DNA of 64,000 nucleotides, from contig CP026657.1 in NCBI GenBank assembly GCA_023525915.1, positions 3,620,001-3,684,000 of the forward strand, given 5' to 3'. A program made the position numbers and the translations under genes. Shown here in pieces: positions 16,225 to 24,379 of the stretch. The stretch is from Acetispira formosa (nom. nud.). GTDB lineage: Bacteria > Desulfobacterota > Desulfarculia > Adiutricales > Adiutricaceae. Positions within the stretch are counted from its first letter, which is position 1. Each line of letters starts with the position of its first letter. The notes under the pieces were generated by a model that saw nothing but the letters and a program-made list of their open reading frames with translations, was not told the origin of the DNA and searched no databases.

Positions 16225-16847
16225 TGCACCACTCCACCCATTTTGGCCAGCCACTTTTTGTATTCCACAATCTCGTTGGTCTGGGTGATGATGATGTTTT
16301 TAGACAGCTCGATGATTTTCTCATCAGTGGACACCGCCAGCGCTTCCACGGCCATTTCCACGGCCATGGCGTGGTGGCCGATCATTATTGAGACGAAATC
16401 GCGGTCAGGTTCTTTGGAATCGTCTTCGCGCGACATCTCAAACATCATGGTGCCCATGGTGCCGGCGGCCTGGGAATCGACGCCGCCCATATCTTTCAGC
16501 CACTCCCGCATTTGGCCTATTTCGCTCTCCTGAGCCTTGACCACGTCTTCAGCCCACTTTTTCACCTCATGGTCGCTGCCCTTTTCCAACACCTTGCGGG
16601 CCATATCCACTGCCGCTTCATGATGGACTATCATCGCGGACAGGTAGGCCCGGTCGGAATAGGCCTGTCCCGAGTTCCAGTGACGGCCCATCATGTGGTC
16701 GCGCCGCATCAGGTCATGCATCATGCCTTTCTCCGGGACAGCTTCAGTGGAACCCTTTTCCTCCTGGCCTATGATCAAGCCGGGCAGGCAGAGAGTCAGG
16801 AACAGAACCAGCACTATGGCTGTCGTAATTTTATTTTTGTATACCAT
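16188..16847 (-). CDS. Secreted DUF305 (CopM-like) protein
   Basis: The 219-residue protein starts with a signal peptide (MVYKNKITTAIVLVLFLTLC) and has two helical DUF305 repeats with the paired motifs SAMIVHHEAAVDMARKVLEK and VSIMIGHHAMAVEMAVEAL. Such proteins are rich in Met and His and are linked to copper or other metal binding in the periplasm. The ATG at 16847 is preferred because GGAGG lies eight bases ahead; the frame is open to 16871. No copper gene is adjacent. Confidence 0.88.
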   Translation of the reverse strand: MVYKNKITTAIVLVLFLTLCLPGLIIGQEEKGSTEAVPEKGMMHDLMRRDHMMGRHWNSGQAYSDRAYLSAMIVHHEAAVDMARKVLEKGSDHEVKKWAEDVVKAQESEIGQMREWLKDMGGVDSQAAGTMGTMMFEMSREDDSKEPDRDFVSIMIGHHAMAVEMAVEALAVSTDEKIIELSKNIIITQTNEIVEYKKWLAKMGGVVHQARSSSMADMM

Positions 16848-16969
16848 GCTATTTACCTCCATTTTGGCCAATTTATATTGGCATATATGAAAATAAATGT
16901 AGCAAATATTACATATCTAGTCAATGTTAACTATCGATTGTGATGGTTTTAGTTCGATGGACGCTATGC

Positions 16970-19417
16970 TTAACCGTTTAGGAGGGACAGGGCCATCTGG
17001 GGCAGGGAGTTGGCCTGGCTAAGCATGGATACGGCGGCCTGGGTTATGACCTGATTGCGAACAAATTCGGTCATTTCAGTGGCCATATCAACATCGGAGA
17101 TGCGGCTTTCGGAAGTTTCTAGGTTCTCGGCCTGAATTTCCATGTTGGTAATGGTGTTTTCCAGCCGGTTCTGATAAGCGCCCAGTTGGGCCCTGATTTT
17201 ATCCTTGCGGGCAATCGCTTCGCCAATGGCGTCCAGGGCTTCTTGAGCGCTGGATTGTGTGCGCACCTCGGCCCCGCGCCAGGGCGCGTCGGCCGCGTTT
17301 TGCGTTTCGATAAATGAGTGCCGGTCGAGACTGTCGATCAAGCCGTCTTCCAGGCCGGGAGTATCCAGCTCACCGGCGGCGGCTATCCACAAATCACGAT
17401 CATTGCCCACATCCCGGCCGGACAGGGTCACATTCCACAATTCGCTGCCTTTGTTGAATTTTGTGCCTATGGCCTTCATGGTGCCCCAGTCTTCGCCGCC
17501 GAGACTGAAGGTGACGCCGGAATTGTATGTTTTGTCCGATTCGGGGTGGTAAAAGCTGATGGCTTCCAGAGTCCGCTGGGAATAATCGTGCCGGGCCGCG
17601 TCTTCACAGGCCCTGAGGTGATTATAGTCGCCGCCGTCTTTGCAGAAGATATAAGCCATGTCAGGGTCATCGGAATCGAGCATGGCCCAGAACCGGCTGT
17701 CTGGATTGTGATTGATGGCGCTGGCCAGGGCGAAAGCGTTGAACATGTCAATTTCCGTGTCAGCATGGCCGGCTATTCGAATGATTTCCTTGTCGGCCGG
17801 GAGAAAGCCTTTGATCGGCACGGATGACACCCCTTCGTTCGCGGCCAGCACGGCTTTGGTGACGGCAGTGATATCACTTTGTGCGTCAAAGGCTCGCCCG
17901 GAGATAATCCTTTGTCTGGTGTTGGTAATTTCCGCCGTCAGATAATCCAGGGCTTCCTGGCCGGTATTGGGCAGACCCGTGAGGGGGTTGATTCTGGGCA
18001 CGGTTATGTTGATCTGGCTGAACCCCAGGGCGGTGGCCATATCAGGGTCGTCAGTCCAATTGCCGTTGCCGTCACGGTATACGGGCAGAGACAGGGCGAC
18101 ATTGCCGGTAATGGCGCTGCCGAGATCCTGCGTGGCCGGGAGTTTGGCCCTGACCAGCGCTTCCAGGGCGGCCGGAGTGGTGATACCCACGTTAAAAGGA
18201 TTTTGCGCTATGCTTCCGGTCAATTGCATGGCTCCGGCGGTTTCCAGTGATTTGCCAAGCGCATCAGATTTCTCGGTGACTTCCGCGCTCGATATCCTTA
18301 GGGCGTCATCCTGTGAACCGCCGGTCACCTGGCTGGCAATGTTATTGGCATTGAGGTTGATGCCCAGAGCCCGCAGGTGGTCGAACATGGCTTTATCGGC
18401 AGTAACGGTTTTGCCGCCTCGGCTGGCTGAGTAAATGCCGGTGTCAAAACTATAGACGTAGGCGCTGGCCATGCCGCCCACGGCCACACTGTGGTGGCCC
18501 CAGTAATAAGTTTCATCATCGAGGCAAATGGAGATGGTGCCGCCCATTGAAACTTCCTGCAGAAGTTTATCGGCGTCAATTTTCACGCCCACCCGGCTCT
18601 GGGTGCCCGCGTTGACTTTGTTGATCAAATCCTGAAGGCTGTCTGACGAATTGACGGAATATCTTCCGGCCAGATATTTGCCGGACAGAAGGGCGGAGTC
18701 ATCCGGTTCTTTCCAATCCCAGTTATAGCCAAAGGCGAAGCTTTGGCCGCTGACGAATCCCGCTGGGCTGTTGAGCGAGGGAAAGCCCGCTGTGCAGCAG
18801 CCGGGACCGGCCATTTGTGAAGAGGCGGCCGTGCCTTGGGCCCAGACGTCATTTTTGGCGTCGCCGCCAATTTTAAGGCCGCTCTGGCTGGTGGCCCGGA
18901 TATCGCCAATGTTTACAAAGTAATAATCTTCGGCCGCGCTGTTGCCGGTTCCGAAGTGAATTTTCAAGCCCAGGCCCTGGTGAATGCTTGACATGGAGCC
19001 GTCCAGCAGTTTGACGCCGTTGAAATCCGTGGCATTGGCGATTCGGTCAATTTCGGCGGCCATGGCCTGGTATTCGGAATTAATGATATCGCGTTGAACG
19101 GTGGTATAGGTGCCGGTGGCGGCCTGTTCGGCCAGTTCTTTCATACGGGTGAGTTTTTCATCGATAACGGCCAGGGCGCCGTCGGCCGTCTGGATCATGC
19201 TGATGCCGTCGGCCGCGTTGCGTATGCCCTGGCGCATGGTGGCGATATCGGAGCGCATAAGCTCTCGGATGGCCAGGCCGGCGGCGTCATCGGCCGCGCT
19301 GTTGATGCGGAGGCCGGAAGACAGCCTTTCCACGCTGGTGTTCAACCTGCCATAGGCATTGCCGAGCACCCGTGAGGTGTTGGCCGCCATCATGTTATTG
19401 TTGATTACCAGACTCAT
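16970..19417 (-). CDS. Flagellin with very large central domain
   Basis: The 815-residue protein has complete D0/D1 ends: MSLVINNNMMAANTSRVLGN through NATDFNGVKLLDG at the N-terminus, and ENTITNMEIQAENLETSESR through NSLPQMALSLLNG at the C-terminus. Between about residues 150 and 735 is a variable region, far longer than the roughly 100-300 residues of ordinary flagellins; it should be exposed on the filament surface. It has a rare Cys-Cys pair (GPGCCTAGF). I see no HExxH motif, so it is not a flagellinolysin. AAAGGG precedes the ATG, and a sigma28-like promoter lies 80 bp upstream. No other flagellar gene is in the window. Confidence 0.95.
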   Translation of the reverse strand: MSLVINNNMMAANTSRVLGNAYGRLNTSVERLSSGLRINSAADDAAGLAIRELMRSDIATMRQGIRNAADGISMIQTADGALAVIDEKLTRMKELAEQAATGTYTTVQRDIINSEYQAMAAEIDRIANATDFNGVKLLDGSMSSIHQGLGLKIHFGTGNSAAEDYYFVNIGDIRATSQSGLKIGGDAKNDVWAQGTAASSQMAGPGCCTAGFPSLNSPAGFVSGQSFAFGYNWDWKEPDDSALLSGKYLAGRYSVNSSDSLQDLINKVNAGTQSRVGVKIDADKLLQEVSMGGTISICLDDETYYWGHHSVAVGGMASAYVYSFDTGIYSASRGGKTVTADKAMFDHLRALGINLNANNIASQVTGGSQDDALRISSAEVTEKSDALGKSLETAGAMQLTGSIAQNPFNVGITTPAALEALVRAKLPATQDLGSAITGNVALSLPVYRDGNGNWTDDPDMATALGFSQINITVPRINPLTGLPNTGQEALDYLTAEITNTRQRIISGRAFDAQSDITAVTKAVLAANEGVSSVPIKGFLPADKEIIRIAGHADTEIDMFNAFALASAINHNPDSRFWAMLDSDDPDMAYIFCKDGGDYNHLRACEDAARHDYSQRTLEAISFYHPESDKTYNSGVTFSLGGEDWGTMKAIGTKFNKGSELWNVTLSGRDVGNDRDLWIAAAGELDTPGLEDGLIDSLDRHSFIETQNAADAPWRGAEVRTQSSAQEALDAIGEAIARKDKIRAQLGAYQNRLENTITNMEIQAENLETSESRISDVDMATEMTEFVRNQVITQAAVSMLSQANSLPQMALSLLNG

Positions 19418-19497
19418 TAATCAAACCCTTTTTTAGGTTCCGCTGATAGGAAGAGACAGGAGGCCGACCGGATGGTCGGCACCCCTCTTCAAACTTC

Positions 19498-19525
19498 GTA
19501 TCGACCTTTATTAAAAAGAGCTTTA
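19498..19525 (-). promoter_or_regulatory. Sigma28 (FliA) promoter candidate for flagellin
   Basis: On the minus strand TAAA, 16 bases, then GTCGATAC resembles the consensus TAAA-N15-GCCGATAA. The leader contains a hairpin GCCGACC-ATCC-GGTCGGC-like stem at 19463-19480. The position, 81 bases before the start codon, suits a flagellin gene. Confidence 0.6.
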
Positions 19526-19617
19526 ATTTTTTTCGAATATTTTTTACTTTTATTAAAATTTACTTTAGTTTTTGCTCTGGTTTAAATTTATCTATGAATG
19601 AAGTAGAAGTTGGAATG

Positions 19618-20437
19618 CGGCCCAAAGGGCCGCGCGATAAAGGACTTGGCCCGAAGGGCCAACCAAAGGGTTCCACCCTCTGGACTCCGGCTGGGGGAGG
19701 GCCCACGCGGGCCCTGCCCCAGACCCCACCCGCGCCAGGGGGGCGGAGCCCCCTGGACCCCCAAGAGGTCAGGGTCGGCTTAAACCTTCTTCTTCCCGCA
19801 TCGCCGCAACTCGCTTCGAGTACGAAGCTCAGACAAGCGGCGACGCTTCTTACTGCTTCAGCTTTATGTGCTATAGGTGGTTTTACGTTGCGTCGTTACA
19901 TCTTGCGATAGGCGGCTTCATTGGCTGAGTGGTAGTTCACATATGTTCGGTTTAAATCAGCTTCCCCTTAAAGGCCCTTTCCAGTGCTGTTAGTCCGTCT
20001 CTCCGCCACCTATAGCTTTTCAATGAGTTGCTCATTAAAAAAAAGACGGTCAGGTCTCAACGTTACAGCACTGGAAAAGCTATTGGAGGGGAAGAAGTAA
20101 TCAGCCGAACATACGTGAAGCAGCAATCATTTTATGAAGCTGCCTATAGCAAAATGTAACAACCCAACGTGAAGAAGCCGACAGCGTTTAAAGCGGAGAG
20201 TGTATGAAGCGTCGCCGCTTGTCTGAGCTTCGTACTCGAAGCGAGTTGCGGCGATGCGGGAAGGTGAAATTGTAAGCTGACCCAGACCTCTTGGGGGTCC
20301 AGGGGGCTCCGCCCCCCTGGCGCGGGTGGGGTCTGGGGTAGGGCCCGCGTGGGCCCTCCCCCAGCCGGAGTCCAGAGGGTGGAACCCTTTGGTTGGCCCT
20401 TCGGGCCAAGTCCTTTATTGCGCGGCCAGGGGCCGCA
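19618..20437. repeat. Giant palindrome, copy 1 (about 820 bp)
   Basis: Each arm of roughly 380 bp starts GCGGCC..GGCCGCGC, then carries AAGGACTTGGCCCGAAGGGC, CTCTGGACTCCGGCTGGGGG, a GC-rich AGGGGGGCGGAGCCCCCT hairpin, and the GCTTCGAGTACGAAGC module. The outer 250 bp of the arms are almost identical; the inner parts diverge. It ends six bases from the trpA stop. Short ORFs inside are artefacts of the GC-rich sequence. Confidence 0.88.
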
Positions 20438-20442
20438 CACAT

Positions 20443-21282
20443 TTATTCATTCCAGGGGGCCATGAAGTCGGCAGCGCTGCCGCCGGCGGCCAGATGCTTG
20501 ATCAGAGCACTCCCGAAGACGGCGGCTTCCGGGCGGACATCGGCGTCTATGGCTTTGAGTTGATCGGGCGAAGTGAGTCCAAACCCCAGGGCTATGGGCA
20601 GGTTGAAAGCTTCTTTGGCCCGGCGGAGAGTGTCCGTCACTTCCGGGGGCAGCCCCTCACGCACGCCGGTAGTGCCCATGACCGACACTACATAAACATA
20701 ACCCCCCACGCCGCTGGCGGCATAACGTTTCATTTTTTCCAGGCCGGTATTCGGACCGACCAGAGCAATGAGATCCATACCCGCCGGCTTGAGGGCCTCC
20801 AGCCAGGGGCCGCTTTCCTCCAGAGGGAGATCTGGCACAACCAAGCCGTCAACACCGCACTCGGCCGCTTTGGCGGTGAATATTTTCAGGCTTTCAGCCA
20901 CCACATTCTGCACCGTGCCGCCGCTGGCCGCGCGGCAGGCTTCAGCCCAGGCATACTGAATGAATGGATTGACGTAGCCCATAAGAACCATGCCGCTTTG
21001 GATCCTGCTTTTGTGCTTAATCAGGCCGTCAAAAATATAATCAAGGCTGCCGCCGTTTTCCAGGCCGTTCTGGCTGGCGGCGGCCACCACCGGGCCGTCG
21101 GCGATCGGGTCTGAAAAGGGGACGCCGATCTCTATTATGTCCGCCCCGTTTTCAGAAAGTTCAATGATGTTCTTCCAAAAATCGTTGCGGTCAGGAAACC
21201 CGGCCGAAAGAAAGGGCACCTTGGTTAGTTTGTTTTTCTGCTGATTTCCTTCTATTATTTTTTTGAGTCTTGACGCGCTCAT
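20443..21282 (-). CDS. trpA: Tryptophan synthase alpha subunit
   Basis: TrpA cleaves indole-3-glycerol phosphate to indole and glyceraldehyde 3-phosphate and feeds indole to TrpB. The 279-residue barrel has LSENGADIIEIGVPFSDPIA (catalytic Glu and Asp region), DGLVVPDLPLEESG and YVYVVSVMGTTGVREGLP. Its ATG overlaps the trpB stop by four bases (ATGA). It is the last gene of the trp operon; the giant palindrome that begins six bases after its stop may terminate the transcript. Confidence 0.97.
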   Translation of the reverse strand: MSASRLKKIIEGNQQKNKLTKVPFLSAGFPDRNDFWKNIIELSENGADIIEIGVPFSDPIADGPVVAAASQNGLENGGSLDYIFDGLIKHKSRIQSGMVLMGYVNPFIQYAWAEACRAASGGTVQNVVAESLKIFTAKAAECGVDGLVVPDLPLEESGPWLEALKPAGMDLIALVGPNTGLEKMKRYAASGVGGYVYVVSVMGTTGVREGLPPEVTDTLRRAKEAFNLPIALGFGLTSPDQLKAIDADVRPEAAVFGSALIKHLAAGGSAADFMAPWNE

Positions 21283-22463
21283 TGCTTGTTCCTTTCCCGC
21301 CGTTCATCCATAGCTCCGCGAATGATGTCCATGTCCTTGTCGCCCCGGCCGGAAAGGCAGAGCAGAACGGTTGCCCCCTTGATCTCCGCCGCGTTCTTGA
21401 CCACCCAGGACAGGGCGTGGGAAGATTCCAGAGCCGGGATGATACCCTCAGCGCGGGACAAAAGCTGGCAGGCCTGAAGCGCTTCATCATCAGTGGCCAT
21501 ATCGTATCTGACCCGGCCGATGGAATGGAGATGAGAATGCTCCGGCCCCACCCCTGGGTAATCCAGCCCGGCCGAAATGGAATGTGACGGCAGCACCTGC
21601 CCGGCTTCGTCCTGAAGCAGCATGGAAATCTGGCCGTGGAGAACACCGGGCCGCCCCAGATTTATAGGCGCGGAATTGTAGCAACCCGGCTCACCCGTGC
21701 CGGCGGCTTCCACACCGATGATTTTAACATCCCGGTCGTCAACGAAATTGCGGAACATGCCAATGGCATTGGAGCCGCCTCCCACACAGGCCACCACATA
21801 ATCAGGCAAGGCCCCCTGGCTTTCCAGCATCTGGGCTCTGGCCTCGCGGCTGATGACGCTCTGGAAGTGGGCCACCAGTTCCGGGAAGGGATGGGGGCCG
21901 GCGGCCGTGCCAAAGCAATAATGGGTATCCGCTTGATGGGCTATCCAATAACGCAGGGTTTCATTGATGGCGTCCTTCAGGGTCTGGGTGCCGTCTTCCA
22001 CCGGCACCACTTCAGTGCCCAGCATGCTCATGCGCTCAACATTGGCACTTTGGCGCTCGACATCAATAGAACCCATAAAGACTTTGGCTTTCATGCCCAG
22101 ACGGGCGGCGGCGGCGGCGGTGGCCACGCCGTGCTGGCCGGCCCCGGTCTCGGCGATGAGGTTTTTCTTGCCCATCTTCTTGGCCAGAAGTCCCTGGCCG
22201 AGAGTGTTGTTGACCTTGTGGGCGCCGGTGTGCAGAAGGTCTTCCCGCTTGAGGAAAAGACGCAGGCCAAGCTGTTCGGAAATGGCCGGGCAATAAGTCA
22301 GAGGGGTGACGCGCCCGGCGAAGTTGTTCAAAAGATCTTCAAGCTCGGCCTGAAAGTCTTCCCTGGGCAGGAAGTGAGCCATGGCCTCTTCCAGTTCAAC
22401 GAGCGGCGGTATGAGAAGTTCGGGCACAAACTGGCCCCCGAACTGGCCGAAATAACCTTTCAT
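21279..22463 (-). CDS. trpB: Tryptophan synthase beta subunit
   Basis: TrpB condenses indole with serine using PLP. The 394-residue protein has the PLP-lysine segment KREDLLHTGAHKVNNTLGQ, the AETGAGQHGVATAAAAARLG phosphate-binding loop and the CVGGGSNAIGMF glycine loop, all diagnostic of TrpB1. GAGG precedes the ATG by a good spacing. A TIR-family element separates it from trpF upstream, so its level may differ from that of the first operon genes if the element ends or processes the transcript. Confidence 0.97.
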   Translation of the reverse strand: MKGYFGQFGGQFVPELLIPPLVELEEAMAHFLPREDFQAELEDLLNNFAGRVTPLTYCPAISEQLGLRLFLKREDLLHTGAHKVNNTLGQGLLAKKMGKKNLIAETGAGQHGVATAAAAARLGMKAKVFMGSIDVERQSANVERMSMLGTEVVPVEDGTQTLKDAINETLRYWIAHQADTHYCFGTAAGPHPFPELVAHFQSVISREARAQMLESQGALPDYVVACVGGGSNAIGMFRNFVDDRDVKIIGVEAAGTGEPGCYNSAPINLGRPGVLHGQISMLLQDEAGQVLPSHSISAGLDYPGVGPEHSHLHSIGRVRYDMATDDEALQACQLLSRAEGIIPALESSHALSWVVKNAAEIKGATVLLCLSGRGDKDMDIIRGAMDERRERNKQ

Positions 22464-22505
22464 TATAACCTCGTATTGAGCGGGATATTACCCTATGTTA
22501 TACCG

Positions 22506-22677
22506 TAGCGATTTTAAATATCGCTGCTTCCCTTAAATTTTCGGCCCGTAGCCAGGCAAAAAACGTGGTTTTTGCCCGGCGAGTGACGGTTTTGGCGTAA
22601 AAACCAGTCGCTGGCGCTCCGTCTCGAAGAATCGACCCCCGCTATGTGCGGCGGCAAGAGCCCTCATGAGAATTGCT
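22506..22677 (+). repeat. TIR-family element between trpF and trpB
   Basis: It runs from AGCGATTTTAAATATCGCT to GAGAATTGCT and contains AAACGTGGTTTTTG and CCAGTCGCTGGCGCTCCGTC. It ends two bases from the trpF stop codon and lies inside the operon. Confidence 0.85.
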
Positions 22678-22679
22678 GA

Positions 22680-23351
22680 TTACACCGAATCCGTGCCGCG
22701 CAGGGCTTCAATGGCGTGGGCGGCATTACGGGCCGCGCTGATGGTGGATTCCACCAGAAATCTATCTTTAACCCCTGGTGATTTTTCAACCCCGGAATTG
22801 AAATCGAATCCGGCCAGATTGGCCAGGGCCGGAAGTTTGGAACTCATCAGGCCCGCCGCCCGCTCGGCGGTCATCCCGCCGGCCATGAGCCAGGGGCGCG
22901 GCGACAGCTCACTGATCAAGGCCGGATCAAAAGACAGGCCGTGCCCGCCGCCGCTGGTGCCGGCGTCATAGAGAAAGTATGAAACTGATTCAGCCAGCTC
23001 GTCACGCTCGCGCCGCAGATCATCGCCGGTGTGGTAGCGCTGGGGCCAGATGGTCCTGACCACCCGTTCGACCCCCACAGCCCGGCAGAAATCAGCACTC
23101 TGGCCCCCGTGAAGCTGGGCCAGATCGAGCTTGGCCCTGGCCATGATGCGGTCAATCTCTTCCGGGGTCTGACTGACGAACACGCCTACCCGCTTGGCCC
23201 GGCCGGTGTCGAAGCCGCCGACGGCCTCAATTGAGGCATGGCGCGGGCTGTCGGCGTGAAAGATAAAACCCAGCCAGTCGGCTCCCGCTTCAGCGCAGAA
23301 GACAGCGTCCTCTTCCCGGCAGATGCCGCATATTTTTATGATAGGCTTCAT
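22680..23351 (-). CDS. trpF: Phosphoribosylanthranilate isomerase
   Basis: TrpF performs the Amadori rearrangement of phosphoribosylanthranilate. The 223-residue barrel begins KIKICGICREEDA (catalytic Cys in KICG) and has GADWLGFIFHADSPR, AQLHGGQSADFC and LMAGGMTAERA. The order trpC-trpF-trpB-trpA is kept, but the gene is separated from trpC by a 200-bp palindrome and from trpB by a TIR element. It is a separate gene here, not fused to trpC as in enterobacteria. Confidence 0.95.
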   Translation of the reverse strand: MKPIIKICGICREEDAVFCAEAGADWLGFIFHADSPRHASIEAVGGFDTGRAKRVGVFVSQTPEEIDRIMARAKLDLAQLHGGQSADFCRAVGVERVVRTIWPQRYHTGDDLRRERDELAESVSYFLYDAGTSGGGHGLSFDPALISELSPRPWLMAGGMTAERAAGLMSSKLPALANLAGFDFNSGVEKSPGVKDRFLVESTISAARNAAHAIEALRGTDSV

Positions 23352-23368
23352 ACTTCTCTCCTCCGTAT

Positions 23369-23572
23369 GTGCGTGGTCCGCACGGGGCTATGTCTGGGGG
23401 ACCCTTTCCTTTGGGCGTTGGTTTGGCGGCTAACATCGTATTAAGAATGTGGCCCCCTGATCTATAGCCGCCTCCATAGCCAAGGGGACAACGCTCTTAA
23501 TACGATGATAGCCGCCAAAACCAACGCCCAGGGGAAGGGTCACCCAGACATGGGGTCCGGGCCCTGCCCGGT
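23369..23572. repeat. 200-bp palindrome, full copy inside the trp operon
   Basis: Its inner arms carry CATCGTATTAAGA and its outer right end CACCCAGACATGGGGTCCGG, as in the copy at 14511, but its left end is the alternative GTGCGTGGTCCGCACGGGGC type. The right arm encodes the last nine residues of TrpC. Confidence 0.85.
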
Positions 23573-24358
23573 TAACCGGGAGAGCGATTCAGCCAGATTA
23601 CCGCCGCGCATCAGGGCCGTGCCGGCCAGAACGGCGGTGAACCCCACATTTTTGGCGGCGCGAAGCTGATCAGGGCGCGAAAAGCCGCTGGCGGCTATCC
23701 ACAATTCTCCCGGTTCCCCAGCGAAACGGCGCGCCAAACCGAGCGGACGCTCCAAATCGACGGACAGGTCCGTAAAGTCGCGCGCGTTCACCTGTATTAT
23801 TCTGGCCCCTGATTCTCTGGCGATCATCAGATCGGCCTCGTCCAAAACTTCCACTATACTTTCGATATTATACTTTTCAGCCTCCTCGCGCAAGAGCCTC
23901 AATTGAGCGGCGGAAGGGGTCATTTTTACTATCAAAAGCATGGCCGACGCGGGTGTGGAGGCGGTGGCCGTCACCTGCAGGGGGTTGAAGATGAAATCCT
24001 TGCGCAGGATCGGGAGGCCAAACAGTTCGGCCCCGCCGTAAAAAGCCTGCTCGATGAAACCAAGCTTGCCTTTGAACTTGCTTTTTTCAGTCAGGATGCT
24101 CATGGCCGCCGCCCCGGCTTTGACGTAGGCCAGGGCGGCCTCATCCGGTTTCACTTCCAGGGCTATGCTGCCCTGGCTGGGGGAGGCCCGCTTGTATTCA
24201 GCGATAACGGCCAAACCTTTTTGTTCAGCTTTCCGCCGCAGCTTTTCAGAAAAAACCGGACGCTCCCCCTCAAACGGAGCCGGTAGGCGGCCTTCACCCT
24301 CAAGCCGCTCCAGGGCTTTTATTTCAATGGCTTTGGCCTTATGGAAATATTCGAACAT
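23540..24358 (-). CDS. trpC: Indole-3-glycerol phosphate synthase
   Basis: TrpC closes the indole ring. The 272-residue protein has VIAEYKRASPSQGSIALEVK (substrate lysine loop), PILRKDFIFNPLQV, and VNARDFTDLSVDLERPLGLA as in other IGPS enzymes; the ASGFSRPDQL segment is the C-terminal phosphate site. The last residues, GQGPDPMSG, are read from the end of a 200-bp palindrome, which also supplies the stop codon. This suggests the palindrome inserted close to the original end without destroying function. Confidence 0.95.
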   Translation of the reverse strand: MFEYFHKAKAIEIKALERLEGEGRLPAPFEGERPVFSEKLRRKAEQKGLAVIAEYKRASPSQGSIALEVKPDEAALAYVKAGAAAMSILTEKSKFKGKLGFIEQAFYGGAELFGLPILRKDFIFNPLQVTATASTPASAMLLIVKMTPSAAQLRLLREEAEKYNIESIVEVLDEADLMIARESGARIIQVNARDFTDLSVDLERPLGLARRFAGEPGELWIAASGFSRPDQLRAAKNVGFTAVLAGTALMRGGNLAESLSRLTGQGPDPMSG

Positions 24359-24379
24359 AGAAACACCTGTTTAAGAAAT

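Noticed and set aside
16970-19417. Flagellinolysin (protease-bearing flagellin)
   Set aside because: I looked for HExxH in the central region and found none.
19618-20437. Group II intron or protein-coding insertion sequence
   Set aside because: No reverse transcriptase or transposase frame and no intron domain V motif; the structure is a simple long palindrome.
20326-21114. 262-codon plus-strand frame over trpA
   Set aside because: It lies opposite trpA and partly in the giant palindrome; composition and lack of motifs mark it as a shadow.
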